Shown in pieces: positions 1 through 8,159 of a stretch of DNA of 64,000 bases. The notes below the pieces were generated by a model. It had not been told where the DNA came from. It did not search any database and saw nothing but the letters and a program-made list of their open reading frames with translations. Source of the DNA: JBBPZA01 sp963797015 (GTDB lineage: Bacteria; Actinomycetota; Thermoleophilia; Solirubrobacterales; Solirubrobacteraceae); contig CAWCNV010000010.1 in assembly GCA_963797015.1 (NCBI GenBank), positions 87,259 to 151,258 on the forward strand. Reading direction: 5' to 3'. How positions within the stretch are numbered: position 1 is the first letter of the stretch; each line of letters starts with the position of its first letter. A program made the position numbers and the translations under genes.

Positions 1-697
1 CGCCCAGCGAGCGGGCGGCCTCGACGAACTCCTTCTCCCGCAGGGACAGGACCTGGCCGCGGATGATGCGCGCGATGTAGGTCCAGTTGACGAACGCGAT
101 CACGAGGATGACCAGGCCGAGACCCGGCTTGAGCGCACCCCCGAGGCATCCGCTCGACGCCCCCTTCCCGAACGAGCAGGCCGACGAGACGCCGATGGCC
201 AGAAGCAGGATGGGGAAGGCGAGCAGCACGTCGACGGAGCGCGAGATCGCGGTGTCGACCCAGCCGCGGTAGAAGCCCGCGAACATGCCGGCGATCACGC
301 CGAAGAAGACGGATAGCGCGGTCGCGACGATCGCCACCGTCAGCGAGACGCGGGCGCCATACAGCGTGCGGGCGAAGACGTCGCGGCCGATGTCGTCGAC
401 CCCGAAGGGATGCTCCCTGGATGGGCCGGTGGGCAGCCCGAACGAGTCGAGCGTCGACTTGTCGGGCGTGTTGGGGCCGGGGACGCCGACCACCTTGCAG
501 ATCAGCGGCGCGAAGATCGCGACCAGGACGAGCAGGACGATGAACCCGAGCGCGCCCAGGGCTACGCGGTCCTCCCTGAAGCGGCGCCAGAACAGCTCCC
601 GCGGCGTCCGCGCGACCACGTCCCCGCGCTGATCGCCTCCGGTCGCAAGTAGGTTCCCCGCCGCTTCGCGATCGACGTCGACCCCGACGGTGCTCAA
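1..697 (-). CDS. ABC transporter permease, DppC/OppC type (3' end beyond window)
   Basis: This is the inner-membrane permease of a binding-protein-dependent ABC importer, by family for peptides or nickel. Reading leftward, a cytoplasmic tail of about 45 residues precedes a first membrane segment (GFIVLLVLVAIFAPL), then the family motif HPFGVDDIGRDVF and more membrane segments. Near the window edge the cytoplasmic EAA loop appears as REKEFVEAARSLG. About 232 codons are present and the last 60 to 80 are probably missing. I start it at TTG 697 because a strong Shine-Dalgarno (GGAGGAAGG) lies just upstream. An in-frame ATG at 766 would add 23 residues without such a site. Partner permease, ATPases and binding protein would lie outside the window, so the substrate cannot be told. 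Confidence 0.9.
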   Translation of the reverse strand, partial: MSTVGVDVDREAAGNLLATGGDQRGDVVARTPRELFWRRFREDRVALGALGFIVLLVLVAIFAPLICKVVGVPGPNTPDKSTLDSFGLPTGPSREHPFGVDDIGRDVFARTLYGARVSLTVAIVATALSVFFGVIAGMFAGFYRGWVDTAISRSVDVLLAFPILLLAIGVSSACSFGKGASSGCLGGALKPGLGLVILVIAFVNWTYIARIIRGQVLSLREKEFVEAARSLG

Positions 698-970
698 AAA
701 TCCCTTCCTCCGGTCCGCGAATGCTATCGGGGGGTTCGCTCCGGCCAGCTCCGGTCCTGCGGTCATTGCCGCCGCGCGACCCTAGGCCGCGGTGAACGGC
801 CGTCACGCCGGTGCTCCTCATGTCGCGCGAACGACCCCTTGCGCTCGCGCTCTGCGGAAAGGCCGGAATCCTCGTACTGCTCGTATCGGCGGCTACGGCC
901 TATTGGTTTAGCGGGCGGTAACGGCCGCTTCACGTATCTGCCGTGGTCGGCATCCCGCTCTGGTGGACCC

Positions 971-2026
971 TCACAGCGAGCGCAGCTCGGGAATCACCTG
1001 TTCGCCGACGATCCGAACCTGTTCTCCCAGATCGGGTAAGCCCTCGACCGCGACGCCGGCCCACGCCCTCAAGGTGAATGGATCCGTGAACGAGACCAGT
1101 GCGTGGTTGAGGCCCGCGGGGGCATAGGTCTCCGTCAGCCACCTCACCCAGTCCTCGGGCGTGCCGGCGACCATGATCCGATCGGCGATCTCCTCTGGCG
1201 TGGCCTCGAGCGCGCGCTGGACGTCCCCGGCGGCGAAGGCCTCGGTGACCGGCGCGACCCGTTCCGGCTCGATGCCGTGTCGTTCGAGCAGCGCGGGCGG
1301 CATCGACGGGATGTAGAACGCCGCCAGCGTCCGCCCGGCGCGACGGGCAGCCTCGCCGTCGGGAGCGATCGCGCCGAGCAGGGAGTCGCCGAGGTCGAGG
1401 CCATCGGGGCTCCGGCCGGCGCGCTCGACGCCCACGCGGAAGTGCTCGGCCGCATAGCCCAGAGCCTCGGGCGAATACGCGCAGGCGGTGTGCAGGCCGT
1501 CGGCGATCTCGCCGGCCAGCTGCATCGACTTGGGGCCTCCCATCGCGCCGATCTTCAGCGGCAGGTGTTCCTGCACGGGCCGCGCTGCCGTGGTCACGCC
1601 GGTGTAGCTGTAGAAGTCGCCCTCGAAGTCGATCGCGCCATCGTCGAGGACAGTTCGCATCACCTGGTGCGCCTCGCGCAGGCGGGCGATCGGACGGGTT
1701 CCACGCCACTCGACGCCGTACTGCTCGAGCATCGCGATGTTGCCGATGCCGAACACGACCTCGGCGCGTCCGCCGCTCAACTCGTCGAGCGTGGCGGCAA
1801 GCTGAGCGATGTAGGTCGGCTCGCGCATGTAGATCGGCGCCACGCACGGGCCGAGCCTGATCCGCTCGGTGCGGTGCGCGGCGGCGGCGAACAGCAGCCA
1901 GGCGTCCTTGTGGTAGATCTCGTCGGCGCTGTAGCACCCGTGATAGCCAAGCCCGTCCGCGAGCGCGACCGCGTCCAGAAGCTCCGGCGCCGGCTGCTCG
2001 GGAAGCATCTGGAAGCTGAGCAGCAT
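971..2026 (-). CDS. LLM class flavin/F420-dependent oxidoreductase
   Basis: This 351-residue protein belongs to the bacterial luciferase-like monooxygenase superfamily, cytosolic TIM-barrel enzymes that use FMN or coenzyme F420. The N-terminal strand and helix (LADGLGYHGCYSADE), the segment RIRLGPCVAPIYMREP, and the turn DELSGGRAEVVFGIGN are typical of the F420-using branch. KIGAMGGPKSMQLAGEIADG matches the phosphate-binding part of the barrel. The start is placed at ATG 2026 (MLLSFQMLPEQ); the upstream in-frame extension to 2086 would run up to the tRNA fragment and has no family support. It stands alone between the permease gene and the island boundary. The substrate cannot be predicted. 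Confidence 0.88.
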   Translation of the reverse strand: MLLSFQMLPEQPAPELLDAVALADGLGYHGCYSADEIYHKDAWLLFAAAAHRTERIRLGPCVAPIYMREPTYIAQLAATLDELSGGRAEVVFGIGNIAMLEQYGVEWRGTRPIARLREAHQVMRTVLDDGAIDFEGDFYSYTGVTTAARPVQEHLPLKIGAMGGPKSMQLAGEIADGLHTACAYSPEALGYAAEHFRVGVERAGRSPDGLDLGDSLLGAIAPDGEAARRAGRTLAAFYIPSMPPALLERHGIEPERVAPVTEAFAAGDVQRALEATPEEIADRIMVAGTPEDWVRWLTETYAPAGLNHALVSFTDPFTLRAWAGVAVEGLPDLGEQVRIVGEQVIPELRSL

Positions 2027-2086
2027 GCGGTCAGCGTAACCGGGGCCGATCGCCCCCGCCGGTACGATCATCCGTGGCAGAGCCAA

Positions 2087-2128
2087 GAGCCCCGATAGCT
2101 CAGCCGGATAGAGCGACTCCCTCCTAAG
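2087..2128 (+). repeat. Left direct repeat: orphan 5' half of tRNA-Arg(CCT), putative attachment site
   Basis: These 42 bases are identical to 8735-8776. Positions 2089-2128 read as a tRNA from the acceptor 5' strand (GCCCCGA) through the D arm and the anticodon loop (CTCCTAA), and then the match stops one base into the 3' side of the anticodon stem. No T arm or acceptor 3' strand follows, so the copy cannot fold as a tRNA. Its position at the outer edge of the arsenic genes, with the intact gene at the other edge, suggests the left end of an integrated element. The breakpoint in the anticodon region is a common crossover site of tRNA-targeting integrases. Confidence 0.85.
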
Positions 2129-2313
2129 CGGTCTCGTTCCCGAACGGACAGCGAGTGACTTCTTCGCGACGGCGCCAGTTGCGCTGTCGCCTTCACGCGC
2201 GGATGCAGTAGTGAACGCCCACTCAGCCCAGACTTCTCGTCGCCGTCCCTAGCGGGCGGCGGACAGATGGGTCCGCTAGCGCTGCGTACGCGCGGAGGGG
2301 GAGCCGCTGGCGT

Positions 2314-3546
2314 CTAGGCTGGCTGCGATACCTGCGTTGGGCGCGTGCTCCGCGCTATCTCGGTCGGCAAGAGTAGTGAGAGCAGGCCCGCTGTCAGGAG
2401 GAACCCGGTCGACACCCCCAGGCAGGCGGTGAGTCCGTGCCATTGATAGAGCAGGCCTGAGAGGACGGTCCCGGCGAGGCGCCCAAAGGCGTTGGCCATG
2501 TAGTAGAAGCCGACGCTCATAGCCACCTTGTCGTTGTCGGCGTAGGCGAGGATGAGGTAGGAGTGAACCGCAGAGTTCATCGCGAACGCCACCCCGAACG
2601 GGATGAGCCCGCCGACGATCGCGATCGTCGGGTTGACGCCTGCGTTGAGGGCTATAGCCATCGCTGCGGGGCATAGAGCCACGCCGAGCGCCAGCCAGAC
2701 AGCGGTCCTGCCGTCGGGCTCGCCGCCCGGGCCATGGCCACGACGGCGCACGAAGCGCGGTGCGGCGGCTTGGACCCCGCCGTACCCGATTACCCACACG
2801 GCAAGGAGGGTCCCCACTGCCCAGAAGCTCCAGCCGAGCTCGGCGTAGAGGAAGAACGGCAGGCCGACGACGAACCACACGTCGCGGGCGGCGAACAGGA
2901 AGATGCGCGCGGCAGCGAGGACGTTGACCGCGCGGTTATTGGAGAACATGTGCTTGAACTTTGCGGTCCTGTCAGGGCGGCCGAGGTGACCGCGGATCGA
3001 GGTGGAGGTCACGACAAGGGCGGTGAGCACGAGCGCCGCGAGCGCCAACGCGGCGGTCTGAAATCCGAAGAGCGTGAGCAGCAGGCCGCCGAGGAAGAAG
3101 CCAACTCCCTTCAGCGCGTTCTTTGACCCGGTCAGGACCGCAACCCAGCGGTACAGCGAGGATTGCTCGTCCTTGGGCGCGACCAGCTTGACCGCGCTCT
3201 TGGAGCTCATCTTGTTCAGATCCTTGGCGACGCCCGATAGCGCCTGGGAGGCCATCACGTACGGGACCACCAGCAGCGACGCCGGTGCGAGCCCGAGCAT
3301 GCAGAGGGCCGAGACCTGGATGGCGAGACCCATAAAGAGCGTGATCTTCAAGCCCAAGCGGGACGCGAGCCAGCCCCCGACCAGGTTCGTGACTATGCCT
3401 GCGATCTCGTAGAAGACGAACAGCGAGGCAACCTGAAGCGGCGTGTAGCCAAGCTGGTCGAAATAGAAGAGGACCAGCGTCCGGATCGCCCCATCGACGA
3501 GTGTGTCCGTCCAATACGCACCCGTCACAAGCACGTAGTTCCGCAT
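2314..3546 (-). CDS. arsJ: ArsJ-type MFS transporter, arsenophosphoglycerate exporter
   Basis: This 410-residue major facilitator protein of the inner membrane matches ArsJ, which exports the unstable product 1-arseno-3-phosphoglycerate so that arsenate is removed from the cell. The N-terminus MRNYVLVTGAYWTDTLVDGA is the family signature, followed by segments such as DLNKMSSKSAVKLVAP and YRWVAVLTGSKNALKG typical of ArsJ. About twelve hydrophobic segments are visible. The adjacent upstream gene encodes the GAPDH that makes the substrate, which strongly supports the assignment. I start at ATG 3546 from family alignment; an upstream ATG at 3603 would overlap the end of the gapdh gene by 8 bases and add 19 residues. 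It is the last gene of the five-gene minus-strand ars operon. Confidence 0.9.
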   Translation of the reverse strand: MRNYVLVTGAYWTDTLVDGAIRTLVLFYFDQLGYTPLQVASLFVFYEIAGIVTNLVGGWLASRLGLKITLFMGLAIQVSALCMLGLAPASLLVVPYVMASQALSGVAKDLNKMSSKSAVKLVAPKDEQSSLYRWVAVLTGSKNALKGVGFFLGGLLLTLFGFQTAALALAALVLTALVVTSTSIRGHLGRPDRTAKFKHMFSNNRAVNVLAAARIFLFAARDVWFVVGLPFFLYAELGWSFWAVGTLLAVWVIGYGGVQAAAPRFVRRRGHGPGGEPDGRTAVWLALGVALCPAAMAIALNAGVNPTIAIVGGLIPFGVAFAMNSAVHSYLILAYADNDKVAMSVGFYYMANAFGRLAGTVLSGLLYQWHGLTACLGVSTGFLLTAGLLSLLLPTEIARSTRPTQVSQPA

Positions 3547-3595
3547 GTCTCGCCGCCGTTCTTGCGCGGCGCCTACGACGGCGGCTCCCGTGCTG

Positions 3596-4648
3596 CTAGC
3601 CATCGCCCGCCTTGGCGGAGCCAACTGCGCGCTCGTCTTGGCGCAGACTCTTCGCGACCGTGCGCGCGAGCTCAACGAGGCGGTTCGCGTAGCCCCACTC
3701 GTTGTCGTACCAGGCGAGGATCTTCACCTGAGTCCCGTCGGTGACCATGGTCGAGGGGGCGTCGACGATCCCCGAGCGCGGGTCGTCCTTGAAGTCGACC
3801 GAAACCAGCGGCAGTCGCTCGTATCCGAGGATCCCTTCCAGCGGCCCCTCCGCGGCCGCTTCAAGGAGGCCGTTGACCTCCTCGACAGTCGTGGGCCGGG
3901 CGACCTCGAACACGCAGTCGGTGAGCGAGGCGTTGAGCAGCGGCACGCGCACGGCGAGGCCGTTCAGCTTGCCCCCGAGCTCCGGGAAGATGAGCCCGAT
4001 CGCAGTCGCCGAACCAGTCGTGGTGGGGATCAGCGATGCGCTCGCTGCGCGCGCCCTGCGCAGGTCCTTGTGCGGCGAGTCGATCAGCGTCTGCGTGTTG
4101 GTCATGTCGTGCAGGGTCGTGATCTGCCCGTGGCGGATGCCGATTCCCTCGTGGATCACCTTCACGACCGGCGCGAGGCAGTTGGTCGTGCAGGACGCCG
4201 CCGTCAACAGGTCGTGGCTCTGGGGTTCGTAAAGGTGGTCGTTGACGCCGACCACCAAGTTGAGCGCGCCGTCTTTGACGGGAGCGGCGACGATGACCTT
4301 GCGCACGCCCTGCCGGAAGTACGCGTCGAGCAGCTCGGACGTGCGGAACCTCCCAGAGCACTCGAGAGCGACATCGACACCTAGCTCGCCCCAGGGCACA
4401 TCGCCGGGCTCCGGATGGCTGCTGTAGCCGATCGCCGCCCCGTTGACCGTGAGCACCTCGCCGTCGCCGTGGACGTCCTCGGACCAACGACCATGGATCG
4501 AGTCAAACGTCAGCAGGTGAGCGGCGGTGCCGGCATCGCCATGCAGCTCGTTGACGTGGGTGAACGTGAGCTCCGGCCAGCCCCAAGCGGCGCGCAGCGC
4601 CAGGCGCCCCATGCGACCGAAGCCGTTGATCCCGACCCGTGCGTTCAT
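3596..4648 (-). CDS. Glyceraldehyde-3-phosphate dehydrogenase, ArsJ-associated
   Basis: This 350-residue cytosolic protein is a complete type I GAPDH. The N-terminal NAD-binding motif is VGINGFGRMGR, the catalytic cysteine lies in SCTTNCLAP (about residue 153), and the C-terminal WYDNEWGYANRLVEL segment is present. In arsenic operons this enzyme uses arsenate in place of phosphate to form 1-arseno-3-phosphoglycerate, which ArsJ exports. Here arsJ follows directly on the same strand. The start is ATG 4648 (MNARVGINGFG); a longer frame to 4696 lacks family support. It is unlikely to be the main glycolytic gene, since no other glycolytic genes are nearby and it lies inside the arsenic cassette. 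A glycolytic role cannot be excluded from sequence alone. Confidence 0.92.
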   Translation of the reverse strand: MNARVGINGFGRMGRLALRAAWGWPELTFTHVNELHGDAGTAAHLLTFDSIHGRWSEDVHGDGEVLTVNGAAIGYSSHPEPGDVPWGELGVDVALECSGRFRTSELLDAYFRQGVRKVIVAAPVKDGALNLVVGVNDHLYEPQSHDLLTAASCTTNCLAPVVKVIHEGIGIRHGQITTLHDMTNTQTLIDSPHKDLRRARAASASLIPTTTGSATAIGLIFPELGGKLNGLAVRVPLLNASLTDCVFEVARPTTVEEVNGLLEAAAEGPLEGILGYERLPLVSVDFKDDPRSGIVDAPSTMVTDGTQVKILAWYDNEWGYANRLVELARTVAKSLRQDERAVGSAKAGDG

Positions 4649-4756
4649 CGGGCGTGAGCGCGGATCACAATGCCCCCCGGCCGGGGCGCAGCTCATGGGG
4701 GGCGGCGTGCTCTCGCGGCAAATCGACGGGTCGAAGTACGAATGCAGTGGGCGGCG

Positions 4757-4978
4757 TTACGCGGTTCTCTTCTCCAGCTGACCCCGCTCGGCGGCGGCGC
4801 AGCGCGCGCAGCGCAGTTTGCGCGCCGGCGGCTCGGCGGCAACGGGGCGGTTGATGGGCATCTGGAAGGTCAGGTGCTCATCGGACTCGATCAGGTGTTT
4901 GAGGCACAGGCCAGCGCCGCAGCAGCCACAGACCGCGACGGCGGGGATCTCGTCCGGGAGACAGTCCAAGCAGTTCAC
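4757..4978 (-). CDS. DUF2180-like small cysteine-rich protein in the ars operon
   Basis: A 73-residue protein with CxxC pairs at both ends (MNCLDC at the start, CARC near residue 57) and a central cluster CGCCGAGLCLKH. The pattern fits the DUF2180 family of small zinc-ribbon-like proteins of unknown function, which I recall as common in arsenic operons of Actinobacteria. It starts with GTG only 6 bases after the acr3 stop codon, so the two are probably translationally coupled. With eight or more cysteines it could bind zinc or arsenite, for instance as a chaperone delivering As(III) to Acr3, but this is speculation from position and composition. Nothing in the sequence shows an enzymatic function. 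Confidence 0.75.
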   Translation of the reverse strand: MNCLDCLPDEIPAVAVCGCCGAGLCLKHLIESDEHLTFQMPINRPVAAEPPARKLRCARCAAAERGQLEKRTA

Positions 4979-4984
4979 TGCGGC

Positions 4985-6115
4985 CTACACAGGTCGACCA
5001 ACGGGTTCGCGGAGCGGCTCGGACCCCGGCGTTGGCGCCGCGCGCTCGTCGGGCCACCAGCGGCGTCGCAGCCATAGCGCGACGTAGACGAGGCTGACGA
5101 GGACGGGGACCTCGATCAGCGGGCCGACGACGCCGGCGAGCGCCTGACCCGAGCTGGCGCCCCAGACGCCGACCGCGACCGCGATCGCCAGCTCGAAGTC
5201 GTTGGAGGCGACGGTGAAGGCGAGCGTCGCGGTCCTGGGATAGCCGAGGTGCATCGCCCGGCCGATTCCGAAGCCGAGGACCCACATGACGACGAAGTAG
5301 ACGAGCAACGGCAGCGCGATGCGTGCGACCGTCAACGGATCGGAGGTGATGTGATCGCCCTGGATCGCGAACAAGAGCACGATCGTGAACAGGAGGCCGT
5401 AGAGCGTGATCGGCGCGATCCGCGGGATGACCTTCGACTCGAACCACGTGCGACCGTGGGCCCGCAGCCCCCAGTACCGGGTGAGATAGCCCGCGGTGAG
5501 CGGGATGCCGAGGAAGATCAGCACCGTGCGCGCGACCTCCCAGATCGAGACCTCGAAGCCCTGGGTATCGAGGCCGAGCAGGTTCGGCAGCGCGTTCAAG
5601 TAGAACCAGCCGAGGAGCGCGTAGGCGACGACTTGGAAGATCGCATTGAAGACGACGAGGATCGCGGCGCGATCGCGATCGCCGTCGGCGAGGTCGTTCC
5701 AGACCAGCACCATCGCGATGCAGCGCGCCAGGCCGACGACGATCACCCCGGTCCGGAAGGCGGGCTCGTCGGCCAGGAAGATCCAGGCGAGCGCGAACAT
5801 CAGCGCCGGGCCGACGACCCACGACAGGAACAGGGAGACGCCGAACATCCGCCCGTCGCCTTTGGTGTGACCGAGGTCCTCGTAGCGGACCTTGGTCAGG
5901 ACCGGGTACATCATCAGCAGCAGCCCGATCGCGATCGGCAGGCTGACGGTTCCCACCTTCAGCGTGTCGAGGAAGTCGTTCAGCCCTGGGATCACCGAGC
6001 CGAGGGCGAGGCCGCCCGCCATCGCAAGCGCGATCCACAGCGGGAGGAACCGGTCGAGCGTCGACAGCCGCCGGATGACGGCCGCCTCGCCGGGACTGGT
6101 TGAAAGCTCGGTCAT
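4985..6115 (-). CDS. acr3: Arsenite efflux transporter Acr3
   Basis: This 376-residue inner-membrane protein exports arsenite using the proton gradient. It has about ten hydrophobic segments and the Acr3 signatures SLPIAIGLLLMMYPVLTKV and GLARCIAMVLVWNDLADGD, the latter holding the cysteine essential for arsenite transport in this family. Later segments (FNAIFQVVAYALLGWFYL, LAFTVASNDFELAIAVA) are also typical. The start is ATG 6115 (MTELSTSPGEA). It lies 22 bases after arsC, which makes its substrate from arsenate, and 6 bases before the DUF2180 gene. The end of the protein carries a short charged tail. Unlike ArsB, Acr3 works without an ArsA ATPase, and none is encoded here. Confidence 0.95.
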   Translation of the reverse strand: MTELSTSPGEAAVIRRLSTLDRFLPLWIALAMAGGLALGSVIPGLNDFLDTLKVGTVSLPIAIGLLLMMYPVLTKVRYEDLGHTKGDGRMFGVSLFLSWVVGPALMFALAWIFLADEPAFRTGVIVVGLARCIAMVLVWNDLADGDRDRAAILVVFNAIFQVVAYALLGWFYLNALPNLLGLDTQGFEVSIWEVARTVLIFLGIPLTAGYLTRYWGLRAHGRTWFESKVIPRIAPITLYGLLFTIVLLFAIQGDHITSDPLTVARIALPLLVYFVVMWVLGFGIGRAMHLGYPRTATLAFTVASNDFELAIAVAVGVWGASSGQALAGVVGPLIEVPVLVSLVYVALWLRRRWWPDERAAPTPGSEPLREPVGRPV

Positions 6116-6137
6116 GGGAGAGACGGCGCCGAACGGG

Positions 6138-6788
6138 TCACGTCGCGGCAATGTCTCCCTTGTGCGGCGCGACCTCATCGATCAGCGCCATGACCCGCGT
6201 CGCGATCTCGTCCCGGATGCGGCGCACGGTCTCGAGGTCCTTGCCGGCGGGGTCCTCGAGCTCCCAGTCCTCGTAGTGCTTGCCCGGGTAGATCGGGCAA
6301 GCGTCGCCGCAGCCCATCGTGATCACGGCATCGGCCGCCCTTACGACCTCGTCGGTCAGCGGCTTCGGGAACTCCTTGCTGACGTCGATTCCGACCTCCT
6401 CCATCGCCGCGACGACGGCGGGGTTGAGCTCGTAGGCCGGGTCGGAGCCGGCGGACCGAACGTGGAGCCTGCCGTCGGAGAGCTTGTCCAGGAGGCCGGC
6501 AGCCATTTGGCTGCGGCCGGCGTTCTGGACGCAGACGAACAGGACCTCGGGCACCTCCTTCGCCACCTTACCCTCGGTCTGGGCCAGAGCCCGCAGCCGC
6601 TCACGGGCGAAGCGGTGCACGAACAGCGGCACGAAGTCGCAAAACCGCGCTCCCGAGAGCCGATCGAGGGAATCATCGGCCCAGCGGTCGACCGTCTCGG
6701 CGGAGAAAATCCCCGCGAACTCCTCCTTGAGGCTCGCGATTCCGGCATCAACGTGGGCGCGCGTCGCAGGATCGAGTTGAAGACTCAC
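6138..6788 (-). CDS. arsC: Arsenate reductase ArsC, LMW phosphatase type with N-terminal helical domain
   Basis: A 216-residue cytosolic enzyme that reduces arsenate to arsenite. The C-terminal part is a low-molecular-weight phosphatase fold whose loop LFVCVQNAGRSQMA holds the nucleophilic cysteine (about residue 86) and the arginine six residues on. MGCGDACP supplies the further cysteines used for the disulfide cascade. The first 75 residues form a helical domain (EEFAGIFSAETVDRWADDSL) seen in actinobacterial forms that may use mycothiol or thioredoxin. The start is set at GTG 6788 because a perfect Shine-Dalgarno GGAGGT lies at 6794-6799. It is the first gene of the minus-strand ars operon and is divergent from arsR. 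Confidence 0.93.
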   Translation of the reverse strand: MSLQLDPATRAHVDAGIASLKEEFAGIFSAETVDRWADDSLDRLSGARFCDFVPLFVHRFARERLRALAQTEGKVAKEVPEVLFVCVQNAGRSQMAAGLLDKLSDGRLHVRSAGSDPAYELNPAVVAAMEEVGIDVSKEFPKPLTDEVVRAADAVITMGCGDACPIYPGKHYEDWELEDPAGKDLETVRRIRDEIATRVMALIDEVAPHKGDIAAT

Positions 6789-6833
6789 TGGGCACCTCCG
6801 CTTAGACGTCTTTATCCACGCTAGGCAATTACA

Positions 6834-6846
6834 TTGATACATTCAA
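6834..6846. promoter_or_regulatory. Probable ArsR operator overlapping the arsR -10 hexamer
   Basis: The sequence TTGATACATTCAA is an inverted repeat with 4-base arms and a 5-base centre in the 62-bp space between arsC and arsR. It covers the hexamer TACATT at 6838-6843, a likely -10 box lying 7 bases before the arsR ATG. A repressor bound here would block arsR-arsM and probably the divergent arsC operon. The local AT content is much higher than the surroundings. Operator identity is inferred from position and symmetry. Confidence 0.5.
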
Positions 6847-6850
6847 ATAG

Positions 6851-7204
6851 ATGAGCATCGATCTGGAACTGTCCCCGAAGCAAAAGCGGCCCAAGGGGGA
6901 GCCCTGCTGCGAGCCGGTCGTGTATCCCGACATCGTGCGCGAGGCTGCAGAGCGGATCGCCGGCGTGGCGAAGGCGCTCGGTGATCCGATCCGGATGCAG
7001 TTGGTCGATGTCCTCCGCAAACACGCCGGCAAGGTCTGCGTCTGTGAACTTGTGCCGCTCTTCGATCTCTCCCAGCCGACCGTCTCGCATCACCTCAAAG
7101 TGCTACGCGAGGCGGGGATCGTCGGCTCGGAGCGCCAAGGCCTTTGGGCGTACTACTACGTCAAGCCGGAAGCACTGGAGGAACTGAGCGCATGGCTGAG
7201 CTAG
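6851..7204 (+). CDS. arsR: ArsR family arsenic-responsive repressor
   Basis: A 117-residue winged-helix DNA-binding repressor of the ArsR/SmtB family that releases DNA on binding As(III). The recognition helix is SQPTVSHHLKVLREAGIV, and KVCVCELVPLF carries the Cys-x-Cys pair (residues 63 and 65) expected to bind arsenite. An extra Cys-Cys pair sits at residues 19 and 20 in the N-terminal tail and could supply a third ligand. No Shine-Dalgarno is seen before the ATG and a TACATT hexamer lies 7 bases upstream, so the transcript may be leaderless. Its stop codon overlaps the start region of arsM by 13 bases, and it is divergent from arsC. Confidence 0.95.
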   Translation: MSIDLELSPKQKRPKGEPCCEPVVYPDIVREAAERIAGVAKALGDPIRMQLVDVLRKHAGKVCVCELVPLFDLSQPTVSHHLKVLREAGIVGSERQGLWAYYYVKPEALEELSAWLS

Positions 7205-8094
7205 AGACCGTCGAGGCCAAGACCACAAGTTGTTGTTCTCCGGCCGCACAGGAGACCTGCTGTGAGCCCGAGGCCAAGCCGGAGTGCTGCGGCGAGGGTC
7301 GCCACCACGTTGGCTGCGGATGCAGTGCAACGGCGGAGATGAGCACGGAAGACATCCGCGAAGTCGTCCGCGAGCGCTACGCCGCCGCGGCGACGGCGGC
7401 GGGCACGGCGTCGGCATCGTGCTGCGATAACGCTTCGGTCATCACCGACGAACAGCGCCAGGCATTCGGCGCGGGTCTCTATGAGAGTGAGGATCGAGAC
7501 GCCGTACCGGACGCCGCGCATCTTGCCTCGCTCGGCTGCGGCAATCCGACCGCTGTCGCCGATCTCCATGAGGGGGAGACGGTCCTTGATCTTGGCTCGG
7601 GCGGAGGCATCGACGTGCTGCTGTCAGCGCGTCGAGTCGGCCCCATTGGAAAGGCCTATGGCCTCGATATGACCGATGAGATGCTCGATCTCGCCCGACG
7701 AAATCAGCGCGCGGCCGGGGTCGAGAACGTCGAGTTCGTCAAAGGCACGATCGAGGATGTGCCGCTGCCCGACGATTCGATCGACGTGATGATCTCCAAC
7801 TGCGTCATCAACCTCTCCGGCGACAAGTCGGCTGTATTCCGCGAGGCCGCCCGAGTGCTGCGCCCAGGTGGGCGCTTCGCCGTCACCGACGTCGTGGCCG
7901 ACGAGGGCATGGACGAGGCGACACGGCGCGACATAGCGCAGTGGACGGGCTGCATCGCCGGCGCACTCACCGCCGTGGAGTTTCGTCGCGAGCTCGAGAG
8001 CGCCGGCTTTGAGAACGTCGAGATCCGCGAGACCCACCGCGTGCACGAACAGGCTGGGTCGGCCATCGTGCGAGCCAGTCTGAGCCCGCAGTAG
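7192..8094 (+). CDS. arsM: Arsenite S-adenosylmethionine methyltransferase ArsM with Cys-rich N-terminus
   Basis: A 300-residue enzyme that methylates As(III) to mono- and dimethyl arsenicals. The SAM-binding motif is VLDLGSGGGIDVLLSARRVG, with the typical acidic end of strand 2 at GLDMTDEMLDLARRN. Cysteines known to bind arsenic in the family appear in SASCCDN, SNCVINLSGDK and WTGCIAGALT. The N-terminus is unusual: Cys-Cys pairs at residues 14-15, 23-24 and 32-33, evenly spaced by nine, then CGC at 42-44. This resembles a small thiol metal-binding segment. The start at ATG 7192 overlaps the arsR end, indicating coupled translation and shared control. A GC-rich hairpin follows at 8135-8158. 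Confidence 0.94.
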   Translation: MAELETVEAKTTSCCSPAAQETCCEPEAKPECCGEGRHHVGCGCSATAEMSTEDIREVVRERYAAAATAAGTASASCCDNASVITDEQRQAFGAGLYESEDRDAVPDAAHLASLGCGNPTAVADLHEGETVLDLGSGGGIDVLLSARRVGPIGKAYGLDMTDEMLDLARRNQRAAGVENVEFVKGTIEDVPLPDDSIDVMISNCVINLSGDKSAVFREAARVLRPGGRFAVTDVVADEGMDEATRRDIAQWTGCIAGALTAVEFRRELESAGFENVEIRETHRVHEQAGSAIVRASLSPQ

Positions 8095-8134
8095 CGGCCA
8101 CCGCGGCGCCCGGAATCGGCGGTCTCGCCGAAGA

Positions 8135-8158
8135 GAGCGGGCGGGAGGCCCGCCGCTC
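8135..8158. terminator. GC-rich hairpin between convergent arsM and rhodanese gene
   Basis: GAGCGG and GCGG pair with CCGC and CCGCTC to give a ten-pair stem with one bulged G and a three-base loop, lying between two convergent genes. There is no T run, so it is not a canonical intrinsic terminator. It may still end transcription from both sides. Confidence 0.4.
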
Positions 8159-8159
8159 G

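Noticed and set aside
820..921. A 33-residue frame with a hydrophobic segment left of the LLM oxidoreductase gene
   Set aside because: No ribosome site, lower third-position GC than real genes nearby, and no support beyond its length.
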